Assembly (NCBI GenBank): GCA_964454265.1
Contig: CAYVXD010000001.1
Location: forward strand, 1-64,000
Length of the DNA stretch: 64,000 nucleotides
Direction of reading: 5' to 3'
DNA from: JAUWMI01 sp964454265
GTDB taxonomy: Bacteria; Sumerlaeota; Sumerlaeia; MWCT01; JAUWMI01
Shown here: positions 8,143-16,079 of the stretch, one piece after another
Numbering within the stretch: position 1 is the stretch's first letter
Layout of the letters: each line of letters opens with the position of its first letter
Translations under genes and position numbers: made by a program
The notes under the pieces: generated by a model
Database searches by the model: none
The model's input: only the letters and a program-made list of their open reading frames with translations
What the model was told of the DNA's origin: nothing

Positions 8143-8642
8143 CGATTTAGCAATGTATCAATTTAGCAATGTATCAATTTAGCAATGTATCAATTTAACA
8201 GTTTAACAGTTTAACAGTTTAGCAATTTAACAGTTCAGCAGTTCAGCAGTTCAGCAGTTTAGCAGTTCAGCAGTTCAGCAGTTTAGCAATGTATCAATTT
8301 NNNNNNNNNNNNNNNNNNNNNNNNNNNNNNNNNNNNNNNNNNNNNNNNNNNNNNNNNNNNNNNNNNNNNNNNNNNNNNNNNNNNNNNNNNNNNNNNNNNN
8401 AACAGTTTAACAGTTTAGCAGTTTAGCAATTTAACAGTTCAGCAGTTCAGCAGTTTAGCAATGTATCAATTTAACAGTTTAACAGTTTAGCAGTTTAGCA
8501 ATTTAACAGTTCAGCAGTTCAGCAGTTCAGCAGTTCAGCAGTTCAGCAGTTCAGCAGTTCAGCAATTTAGCAATGTATCAATTTAACAGTTTAGCAATTT
8601 AGCAATTTAGCAATTTAGCAATTTAGCAATGTATCAATTTAA
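8143..8642 (+). repeat. Right 8-base tandem array (unit CAGTTTAG), inverted relative to the left array
   Basis: From 8143 to the assembly gap, and from 8403 to 8642 (exactly 30 units), the sequence divides into 8-base units CARTTTAR. Variants are CAGTTCAG, CAATTTAA and CAATGTAT. CAGTTTAG, CAGTTCAG and CAATGTAT are the reverse complements of CTAAACTG, CTGAACTG and ATACATTG in the left array. The array starts immediately after the four-helix-bundle stop codon and ends immediately before the GGAGG of the next gene. Its true length is unknown because of the gap. Confidence 0.95.
8301..8400. other. Assembly gap of 100 N
   Basis: Exactly 100 N inside the right array, most likely a scaffolding placeholder. 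The array collapsed or could not be spanned here, so unit counts on this side are minimum values. Confidence 0.98.
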
Positions 8643-8655
8643 CGGAGGTTTGTTT

Positions 8656-10344
8656 ATGGCAACGCTGATAAGGAGTAGCTTGATCGTGGCTGTAATCTGC
8701 ACGATGGTAAGTGTCGGGGCCGCGTTCGGTGGGGAACCAGTGGCCAAATACACGGGCGGGGTTGTCACTGCCGATGACCTTGAATATTATGACAGCTTGC
8801 AGAGGATGCAGAGCCGCCAGTACGATGCCCGGACTGATCCACGCAGCTTGCTCGATGATATTGTCTCAGAGCGGCTACTGGCTGAGAAGGCTCGCAAACT
8901 GCATTTAGATCAGGAGGCAGATTTTCAGAAAGAGACAAAGAATATAGAAGACGAGTCCCTGGCTCTGGCTTTGATGGCAGAGATCTATGAGCCTATCACC
9001 GTGACGGAGGAGGAAATCCAGGAGCAGTACAAGAAGAACTTGAGCAAGCTTATCAAGGGACCCACACGTAAGGTGCGCTATATCTTTATTGAATTCGGAC
9101 AAAATCCTACGGAGGCCAGGAAGGCTGAAGCGAAGAAGAAGGCTGAGGAGCTGCGCGTCCGCGCCCAGCGCGGGGAAGACTTTGCTGAGCTTGCGCGCAA
9201 GTACTCTGATGCTAATAGTGCTGCACAGGGAGGCGACATCGGATACATTGGGCGCGGGAAACTCCAGGCGGCATTCGAACGCACCGTCTGGTCACTCCCA
9301 GTCTGGGAGATCAGCGAACCAGTGCCAACAAAGTATGGCTATTGCATCATCCGCGTGGAAGATGAAAAAGGTTCTTCAGCCACCCCATTGGAAGAAGTCG
9401 AGGATGGCATTCGGTCGTCTCTCAAAAGCAAGAAACGAGGGGAGGCCATGGTTCAGTTCCGGACCAAGGTGTACGAGGGAAACATATACAGGCAGAATCC
9501 GGAACTTTTGCATAAAGAGTATCCCTCTGCATCTGATGTGCTGGTCACAATTGGAGATTTTCAATATACCTATGGCGATTTCAAGAAGGGGCTGGAAGAG
9601 GAAGGCCTGGATATTGAGCAAGTAATTCCGGAGGAGCAAGAAGAGTGGCTAAATCGTCTGATCGATGGGTTTTATTTTGCCAAGGTGGCTGTGGCAAAGA
9701 AAGTTCAGGATACGCCGCACTATAAAGCGTTTGTCAGGTTCCAGAAGGATGCCAATCTCACCACTCGATACTTGGAAAAGAACCTGGAAGATGCAGCACC
9801 GTCGAATAGCGACCTCCAACGCTTCTATGAAAATAACCCAAAGCTGTTCGAGCACCTGATCCGGCGCCATCTAAAACTGATCTTAGTTAAAGCCGATCTG
9901 CCAGAGAAAGCCAACCATGCGCAGCGCCATTATGCATTCGAGGCTGCGAAGAAGAAGATCCAGACTGTGGTCGACAAGCTCAAGCAGGGTGAATCGTTCG
10001 AGGCGCTGGCTGACCGCTATGATGAAACGGCAAACCACAAGCCGGGCGGCGATATCGGGTGGGTTCAGGAGCCTACAGATCCGTATGTTGATATAACGGC
10101 TCGCAAGATGGCTGAGGGAGACGTGAGCGACCCGGTTGAGTTCAGCCGGGGCTACGTGATGATAAAGGTGGAGAAAATCAAGATTCCAAAGTTGGATGAG
10201 GTGCGTGATGAGGTACTAATGCGCTGGACAAAGTCGAAGCGTCGCGAGCTCAACGCCCAGCTGCGCCAGCAAGTACTAAGCGAAGCAAAGTTTCAGATCA
10301 ACAATCAGGGTTTGGCAGCATACATCAAGACGCGCAAGGAGTAG
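8656..10344 (+). CDS. SurA/PpiD-like peptidyl-prolyl isomerase with two parvulin domains
   Basis: This is an exported parvulin-type prolyl isomerase or chaperone, probably acting on outer-membrane or periplasmic proteins. The ATG at 8656 is chosen because it follows GGAGG by 7 bases and begins a signal peptide (MATLIRSSLIVAVICTM to about VGAAFG). An upstream in-frame ATG at 8629 lies inside the repeat array. Parvulin domain one is at about residues 138-240 (with FAELARKYSD and GGDIGYIGRG) and domain two at about 402-510 (with FEALADRYDE and GGDIGWVQEP). The flanking helical parts resemble the SurA N-domain. The array ends 3 bases before the ribosome site, so its promoter must be in the array or further upstream. 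A terminator follows at 10410. Confidence 0.85.
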   Translation: MATLIRSSLIVAVICTMVSVGAAFGGEPVAKYTGGVVTADDLEYYDSLQRMQSRQYDARTDPRSLLDDIVSERLLAEKARKLHLDQEADFQKETKNIEDESLALALMAEIYEPITVTEEEIQEQYKKNLSKLIKGPTRKVRYIFIEFGQNPTEARKAEAKKKAEELRVRAQRGEDFAELARKYSDANSAAQGGDIGYIGRGKLQAAFERTVWSLPVWEISEPVPTKYGYCIIRVEDEKGSSATPLEEVEDGIRSSLKSKKRGEAMVQFRTKVYEGNIYRQNPELLHKEYPSASDVLVTIGDFQYTYGDFKKGLEEEGLDIEQVIPEEQEEWLNRLIDGFYFAKVAVAKKVQDTPHYKAFVRFQKDANLTTRYLEKNLEDAAPSNSDLQRFYENNPKLFEHLIRRHLKLILVKADLPEKANHAQRHYAFEAAKKKIQTVVDKLKQGESFEALADRYDETANHKPGGDIGWVQEPTDPYVDITARKMAEGDVSDPVEFSRGYVMIKVEKIKIPKLDEVRDEVLMRWTKSKRRELNAQLRQQVLSEAKFQINNQGLAAYIKTRKE

Positions 10345-10409
10345 CATTGCGAACTTTCTTCGAGCCGCTGTTTCTCGCATAAGACTAATCGAAATTTTTG
10401 CCGATGGGT

Positions 10410-10449
10410 CTCCCCGGTGTTTTTCGTGTAGACGGGGAGGTATTTTTTT
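10410..10449 (+). terminator. Rho-independent terminator after the parvulin gene
   Basis: CTCCCCG (10410-10416) pairs with CGGGGAG (10433-10439) over a 16-base loop, followed by GTA and seven T. Confidence 0.85.
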
Positions 10450-10640
10450 AAACGCAAGTCAGTATTTGCTGTTCGTAGTGTCCTAACCCCTGTTAGGAGG
10501 GCCTTTTCGATTACGTCGCCCGCGCTAATAGTGAGGTTACACATGGGTACGGACCACGGCCGGTCGCGTATGTTGTTCCCATAGCCATCATGGCCATGCC
10601 ACACTTCAAGCAACACCAGATGATCTTAGTGCAATATAAA

Positions 10641-10689
10641 GTGGCACGGGCATCACGCCACAGGCGCATTTTCAACTTGCCCGTGGTAA
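10641..10689. repeat. CACGGGCA palindrome interrupted by 22 bases
   Basis: GTGGCACGGGCATC and TTGCCCGTG are identical to the halves of the element at 160-182. Here they are separated by 22 extra bases (10655-10676) that carry a mini-palindrome, CGCC-ACA-GGCG. The pair looks like an empty and an occupied version of one site. Confidence 0.75.
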
Positions 10690-10785
10690 CAGATGCAGTT
10701 CTTTAGCTTCGTCAGCATGCAGATCTTCTTGCATAAGGCTTTCTTGGAGGCTACGCTCAATAGCATTACGCCCTGGAGGGAATAG

Positions 10786-13071
10786 ATGAACGTCTTGCCA
10801 ACTGCTCCAGACACCGCCAACTCACCGCAAGCCATTGACCGCTATTTTCGCGACATGCAGCGCTGGAATTACGATGTGGCCTATAGCGCCTTCTACGCCT
10901 TTTCCATGAAGAAGGTGAAAGAGGAGTATGGCGACCTGTATCGCGCATTTACCAGGCGTGCTCATGAGCTGGGAATAAAGGCGTGCATCCAGATACAATC
11001 CACAGTGGCGTTTTCCGACGATCTCCCGCTCGAAGAAGGCCAGTACTATGCTGATAATAACACTCTCACCTACGAGCATTTCGCAGGGACGGGCAGGAAG
11101 TATTTCTTCGCCTCGTTTGCGTCGCGGGCATGGCTGTCATTTCTTAAGAGTCTTACCCAGCTCTTTCGCGATTATGGATTCGATTGGGTGGTCTACGAGG
11201 AGCCGATGTATCGCGTAGACGTTCCTGGCACAAAGGATCGCTTCTATCAACGGTTCCGAACCGCCTATCCTGATTTGCCCTATCCCACGCGGCAGTGGGA
11301 TTCCCTGGCGTACGTGCGGGTGCAGGATCTGAAGCGACACATCTTGCTGGAGTTTTATGATGAGCTCACACGAGCGGCAAAGAACCTCGGCTATGAGAAA
11401 TGCGGCACTATGCCCTGGTTCTTTTCCCCTACATTTGAAAACACGCCGATGGAAACATGGAATTCATGCTGCGACGTGGGTCGCATTACGTTTTTGCCGG
11501 CCGCTGATTTCGTCGTGGTGCGCATGCAACCGGACAATATTTATGGCGAGGCGATGATGGCCAGCTCCGGCGAATCGCTGCCTCGCCTTGGCTATCTTGA
11601 GGTGTTGGCCCATTCACTGGGCAAGCCCATTATTGCGGTGAACAATCCAACGAACGAGCACCTGCCGCCTCGCTACGAAGGCAAGACGCTCTTTCCCTAC
11701 GACTTTTTCGCGCGCTACACGCTCGCCGCCACGGCGGCTGCACCAGGCGGCATGACTCGCCACTGGTACGGTAAGGACTACGACCGCGATACCCAGCACA
11801 TGGCACTGCTGAGCGAGGTCAATCGCTACCTACCGCGGCTCGGAACTGCCTCCTCGCCAATTGCATTTGTGTTCTCCTACCATGGAATCGCACGTCCGTT
11901 GCCACGAGGCTGGCGCGAGATATGGAAGACCTACTGGAATTTTGCGCGGCCGCTTCTCTATTACGATGCGCTACCGTTTTTGACATTTTACGCCGACAGT
12001 TTGAAACAATGCCTCGAGCATCATCCTGAAGTGCGCGTGATCGTATTGTCAGAATACTTTCCAGTTGGGCCTGAGGAACGCGAGCTGCTGCGTCAATGGG
12101 TGCAAGGTCATCCGGCTCGGCGTCTTGTATATTTCGGTGGCCGCAATGGCTATCGCTATGACTGTCAGGGGCTCTATAGCGATTTTACGCCGGGGCCTCC
12201 TGAAGTCCTTTCCCTGTTTGGCATTGATTCTGAGCAGCAGATCGAGACGATTGCCCTGGATGATTCGATTGAGATGGAGTTTATTGGCTCAAACCCACAG
12301 GACGCTATGCTTGGCACCCGACCGGCATTTACCTGCTACGGCTACGGACGCCCCGTGTTTGATCATCAGGTTCAGAGCGAGGTTCTGTACCGCTCGACGT
12401 ACGATCAGACGCCGATAATCACGCGGGTGCGGTATGGAGGCCAGGGAGGGTATGCTCTATACATTGGATGCAGCCTGGACGGTGATAATCTGGGTCTGGA
12501 TTTTGCAAAAATCCTGGTGCATCTGCTTCAGCCAGGTTTACCCGCCTCAGGCAGGCCAATGGGCCAGAGTGCCATACATGCTGGGCCACAGGCCCCGTTT
12601 CCTGCTGTCACTGACTGCTCGCACGGTCTTCTCTGGAATCAGACGCAGACAGGCTACCTCATAGTGTCAAATTGCAGCGGCAGGCAGGGCAAATATAGGA
12701 TTACAGAGCAAATCCCGGCGCTATGGGACGTCAAGCAGAAGTGCCTGCTCTCTCCGCCATACGAGTTCGCACTTGAATCGTTAAGCTTTCACCTATATAA
12801 GATCCTTACTTCGCAATCGAAACTGCTGGACGTCGAGGGAATGGTCTATCTCACACGAGTTGAAGAGAGCAATGAGTGCATTCAGCTTGATGCGTACTGG
12901 CAGGGCCAGGCTGCGCTGACATTGCGCTGCCTGCCCGATAGTGTCTGCTGGGGCGAACAACAACTATCGGTTGAGGTAAAAGAGCATGATGGCGTTTGCA
13001 GAGTGATTACGCGCATTCCCCGTGCAGGTGACGCACGCGTCAACGTGACATTCAAACAGGAGCACCAATGA
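10786..13071 (+). CDS. TIM-barrel glycosidase-like protein, GH42-like layout
   Basis: This 761-residue protein has no signal peptide and is probably cytoplasmic. Residues 1-330 read as a glycosidase-type TIM barrel, with alternating strands and helices, FRDYGFDWVVYEEPMYR near 125-141 offering acidic residues, and AADFVVVRMQ. Residues about 355-480 look like the amidotransferase-like middle domain of GH42 beta-galactosidases (PIAFVFSYHG, EVRVIVLSEY, RRLVYFGGRNG). A beta-rich end follows. The start follows GGAGGG by 6 bases. Its last bases overlap the next gene as ATGA, so it is co-translated with a purine-deaminase-like enzyme. The substrate is unknown. A one-mismatch CCGCCTCAGGCGG palindrome lies in frame at 12542-12555. 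Confidence 0.6.
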   Translation: MNVLPTAPDTANSPQAIDRYFRDMQRWNYDVAYSAFYAFSMKKVKEEYGDLYRAFTRRAHELGIKACIQIQSTVAFSDDLPLEEGQYYADNNTLTYEHFAGTGRKYFFASFASRAWLSFLKSLTQLFRDYGFDWVVYEEPMYRVDVPGTKDRFYQRFRTAYPDLPYPTRQWDSLAYVRVQDLKRHILLEFYDELTRAAKNLGYEKCGTMPWFFSPTFENTPMETWNSCCDVGRITFLPAADFVVVRMQPDNIYGEAMMASSGESLPRLGYLEVLAHSLGKPIIAVNNPTNEHLPPRYEGKTLFPYDFFARYTLAATAAAPGGMTRHWYGKDYDRDTQHMALLSEVNRYLPRLGTASSPIAFVFSYHGIARPLPRGWREIWKTYWNFARPLLYYDALPFLTFYADSLKQCLEHHPEVRVIVLSEYFPVGPEERELLRQWVQGHPARRLVYFGGRNGYRYDCQGLYSDFTPGPPEVLSLFGIDSEQQIETIALDDSIEMEFIGSNPQDAMLGTRPAFTCYGYGRPVFDHQVQSEVLYRSTYDQTPIITRVRYGGQGGYALYIGCSLDGDNLGLDFAKILVHLLQPGLPASGRPMGQSAIHAGPQAPFPAVTDCSHGLLWNQTQTGYLIVSNCSGRQGKYRITEQIPALWDVKQKCLLSPPYEFALESLSFHLYKILTSQSKLLDVEGMVYLTRVEESNECIQLDAYWQGQAALTLRCLPDSVCWGEQQLSVEVKEHDGVCRVITRIPRAGDARVNVTFKQEHQ

Positions 13072-14468
13072 TGAGCTCAATCCTCATTCGCAATGCCATG
13101 CTGATCGCCACGTTCGACGACTCGTCGCGTATCGAGCGCAACGCGGATCTCTATATTGAAGGGCCGGAAATCAAGGCCATTGGGCCGCAGCTACAGGTCA
13201 AGGCGGATGAGATTATTGATGCCAGCCATATGATTGTGCTGCCCGGCCTAATCAATACGCACCATCATCTGTTTCAGACCCTCACTCGCAACATCCCACG
13301 CGTGCAGAATGTGACCCTCTTCGAGTGGCTCACCACGCTTTATCCTATCTGGCAGGAGCTCACGCCTGAGGCGGTTTACTGGAGCGCTTTGGCGGGTATG
13401 GGCGAGTTGCTGCTGACCGGGTGCACCACAACCACGGATCATCTCTACATCTTTCCGCGCGGCACGTCAGCAGAGCTGCTGGATGAAACCATTCGCGCGG
13501 CACGCGACATCGGCATGCGCTTTTACCCCACGCGGGGCAGCATGTGTCGCGGCAAATCACAGGGTGGCCTGCCGCCTGATGACATTGTTCAGCAGCCCGA
13601 CGAGATTCTCCGCGATAGCGAGCGCGTGATCCAGACCTATCACGACTCCCGGCGCTTCTCCATGTGTCAGATTGCTCTCTCGCCCTGTTCACCCTTTTCT
13701 GTAGATGAAGGGTTTTTGCGCGAGATCGCGCAGCTCGCTCGCCAGCACGGAGTGCGTCTGCATACTCACATCGCGGAAACGCGCGATGAAGAAACCTACT
13801 GCCAGCAGGTCTACGGCAAGCGCCCACTGGCGTTTTTGGAATCCGTTGGCTGGCTGGGTAGCGACGTGTGGCTTGCGCATGCGATTCATCTCGACGACGG
13901 TGAGCTTAGCCAGCTGGCTCAAACGCAGACTGGCGTGGCTCATTGCCCGGTTTCCAACATGCGGCTGGCCTCAGGGGTTGCGCGTGTGCCTCGTATGCTG
14001 GAGCTCGACGTGCCAGTGGGATTGGCCAGTGATGGCAGCGCGAGCAACGACAGCTCAGACATGCTCGGCGAAGTGCGTCAGTGCTTGCTTGTGCACCGCC
14101 TGAGCTCGGGTGTGGGTGCGATGTCGGCCGAGCAGGCATTGTGGCTTGCCACGCGCGGAGGGGCGCGGCTCTTCGGCCGCGACGACATTGGAAGCCTTGA
14201 GCTCGGCAAAGCGGCTGACTGCATTCTGATTGATCTGGACCAGATTGGCTTTGCAGGCGCACTTCACGATCCACTTGCCGCTGTGGTCTTTTGCGGCAGC
14301 TCCCACATTGTCCACACCGCTATTGTGAATGGCGAAATCGTGGTTCGTAAAGGCCGATTGACCCGAGTGGACGAACAAAGCATTGTGGAGAAGGTCAACA
14401 GCCTGGGCGGTGAGATGGTACGTCGCGCTACCAGGCGGACCGGCAATGATGTTTTGAAACATCGGTAG
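13068..14468 (+). CDS. Amidohydrolase, 8-oxoguanine deaminase / TrzA type
   Basis: This is a zinc- or iron-dependent aminohydrolase of the AtzB/TrzA group. Metal ligands seen are HxH at H65 and H67 (LINTHHHLFQ), a histidine in LHTHIAETRDE, another in LAHAIHLDDGEL, and the catalytic aspartate in ASDGSASNDSSDML. The last motif and the segment LLLTGCTTTTDHLYIFP match what I know of 8-oxoguanine deaminases, which convert 8-oxoguanine to urate. Other purine, pterin or triazine-like substrates are possible. The 466-residue length is typical. The gene overlaps the glycosidase-like gene by four bases (13068-13071), so the two are probably translationally coupled. A second in-frame ATG lies at 13071. 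Confidence 0.75.
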   Translation: MMSSILIRNAMLIATFDDSSRIERNADLYIEGPEIKAIGPQLQVKADEIIDASHMIVLPGLINTHHHLFQTLTRNIPRVQNVTLFEWLTTLYPIWQELTPEAVYWSALAGMGELLLTGCTTTTDHLYIFPRGTSAELLDETIRAARDIGMRFYPTRGSMCRGKSQGGLPPDDIVQQPDEILRDSERVIQTYHDSRRFSMCQIALSPCSPFSVDEGFLREIAQLARQHGVRLHTHIAETRDEETYCQQVYGKRPLAFLESVGWLGSDVWLAHAIHLDDGELSQLAQTQTGVAHCPVSNMRLASGVARVPRMLELDVPVGLASDGSASNDSSDMLGEVRQCLLVHRLSSGVGAMSAEQALWLATRGGARLFGRDDIGSLELGKAADCILIDLDQIGFAGALHDPLAAVVFCGSSHIVHTAIVNGEIVVRKGRLTRVDEQSIVEKVNSLGGEMVRRATRRTGNDVLKHR

Positions 14469-14719
14469 CCTCCATGTTGCTTTAATCTCCTTTGTTGGCT
14501 TCTCTTATGTAAATAATCCTTGCATTTGGGAGCGCCATTATTTTATAAACCCGTATAAGAGAAAATTTGAGCGGATCAAGTAGGGAATTTTAAGGAATCT
14601 GTATTAAGCCACACGTAGTTCGGATACTGCTCTGCAAATAGTAGTCAGAAGACTCTTGCACAGAGACGATACGGAATGAGACCATGGCGATGTGGGCATC
14701 TGACAGGAGTAAAGGATAT

Positions 14720-15463
14720 ATGCGGTTCTGGACTCTGGGAGGAATCATGGTGCTTTCGTTTCTTCTTTCGCTATTTTCACGCTGTACCGGGCAACCACTG
14801 CCACCTAAAAAGGAAAAGCCAAGTGAGGAGTGGCTCATGACTAGTAGACAGGAGATGGTGGAGCGGCAGATTAAAGCCCGCGGCGTCTCGAACGAGGGCG
14901 TGCTCAAGGCCATGCTGAAGGTCGAGCGCCATAAATACGTGCCGGACGAGTACCTGGCATACTCCTATTACGACGACCCGCTCCCGATTGGCGAGGGGCA
15001 GACTATTTCGCAGCCTTACATCGTTGCCCTGATGACTGAACTTCTCGATGTCCAACCAGGGGATCGTGTGCTCGAGATCGGCACGGGATCCGGGTATCAA
15101 GCCGCTATTCTAGCAGAGCTTACTGAGCAGGTCTATAGCATTGAGATTGTCCCGAAACTTGCCGAGACCGCAGCCGAGCGCTTGCGTAATCTGGGATACG
15201 ATACCGTTGTGGTAAAATGCGGAGATGGGTATCAGGGATGGGAGGAACATGCGCCATTTGACGGCATCATTGTGACTGCCGCACCTGACCACGTGCCACA
15301 GCCCCTGATTGATCAGCTTAAGATGGGTGGCCGCCTGGTTATCCCGGTGGGCGAGCACTATCAGGAACTGGTGTTAATCATAAAAACAGACAAGGGAATC
15401 AAACGCAAGACAGTCATTCCTGTGCGCTTCGTACCAATGACCGGCGAAGCACAGGAGCGCTGA
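14720..15463 (+). CDS. pcm: Protein-L-isoaspartate O-methyltransferase, exported form
   Basis: This enzyme methylates isoaspartyl residues in damaged proteins using S-adenosylmethionine. Family signatures are MVERQIKARGVSNEGVLKAM, PLPIGEGQTISQPYIVALM, and the SAM-binding loop VLEIGTGSGYQAA. The ATG at 14720 follows AGGAG/AAAGGA spacing. It starts a hydrophobic segment (FWTLGGIMVLSFLLSLF) absent from the usual cytoplasmic enzyme. A longer start at 14684 is possible but lacks a good ribosome site. The segment has no proper lipobox (SRC), so it is probably a membrane anchor or a signal peptide, suggesting repair outside the cytoplasm. A terminator follows. Confidence 0.88.
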   Translation: MRFWTLGGIMVLSFLLSLFSRCTGQPLPPKKEKPSEEWLMTSRQEMVERQIKARGVSNEGVLKAMLKVERHKYVPDEYLAYSYYDDPLPIGEGQTISQPYIVALMTELLDVQPGDRVLEIGTGSGYQAAILAELTEQVYSIEIVPKLAETAAERLRNLGYDTVVVKCGDGYQGWEEHAPFDGIIVTAAPDHVPQPLIDQLKMGGRLVIPVGEHYQELVLIIKTDKGIKRKTVIPVRFVPMTGEAQER

Positions 15464-15554
15464 GTTCCCTCAGGCTCGCAGAACCGAGGTCTCTGTTTGC
15501 CGATTTGAAAATTTGGCTTATGAGCCTCTGGCTCACTGGCAGGAAGAAATACTG

Positions 15555-15587
15555 AAGCGCTTGAGCAAAACACCTCAAGCGCTTTTC
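15555..15587 (+). terminator. Terminator after pcm
   Basis: AAGCGCTTGAG (15555-15565) pairs perfectly with 15574-15584 over an 8-base loop. The stem ends in TT and is followed by TTCT, so the T-run is short. Confidence 0.7.
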
Positions 15588-15618
15588 TATATGACAAAGT
15601 ATTGAGATCTTCTAAAAA

Positions 15619-15695
15619 TGGAGCGGGAGACGGGATTCGAACCCGCGATCCTCAGCTTGGAAGGCTGATGTTCTAGCCAGCTGAACTACTCCCGC
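15619..15695 (-). tRNA. tRNA-Gly (anticodon TCC)
   Basis: The minus strand folds into a complete cloverleaf. The acceptor stem is GCGGGAG with CTCCCGC, the discriminator is T, and CCA is encoded. The T-arm contains GGGTTCGAATCCC. The anticodon stem is TCAGC/GCTGA around CTTCCAA, giving anticodon TCC. It reads GGA and, by wobble, GGG codons. It is convergent with pcm. Confidence 0.96.
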
Positions 15696-16079
15696 CCGAG
15701 GAAACGAAGTAGACATCTTCGCAACGAAAATTCTATGCAAATCTGCCAGAAAAGTCTCCGGACTGTCAACGGAAAACATCTGCGTCAATACATGGCTAAA
15801 ATGCTCAACACCTGAATACAGGGCAGTGCAGTTGCCCTCTAGATATGCTATTTGGATTTTACACAGCCGTAGAGCCTTGCTGGTGCGGAATCAGACGTCG
15901 GTTTGCCTGGGCGAGTGGTCGAAAAAGATATTGAAAGTCCGCCTGCAGGTTAGCATAATTCGGCTCACTTGTTGAGGAAAACGTGTGATTAGCCAAGCGT
16001 ACCCGGTGGGCAGGTGGGTGTTTGAAAGATTCCATCCGGTCTTTGCCGTCGGTATCTGTTCAAGGTCAAGGAGGTAGAG
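15696..16079. other. Intergenic region upstream of the serine hydrolase
   Basis: No gene is seen. It must contain the promoters of the tRNA (minus) and of the serine hydrolase (plus), but I cannot assign convincing boxes. The right end carries the AAGGAGGT ribosome site of the next gene. Confidence 0.5.

Larger units (their letters stand above)
10345..10785. other. Intergenic region with terminator and palindrome
   Basis: Apart from the terminator (10410-10449) and the interrupted palindrome (10641-10689), nothing is recognised. No open frame of useful length with a ribosome site is seen. Confidence 0.6.

Noticed and set aside
8629..8655. Upstream start for the parvulin gene
   Set aside because: This ATG lies within the 8-base array and would precede the signal peptide; GGAGG supports ATG 8656.
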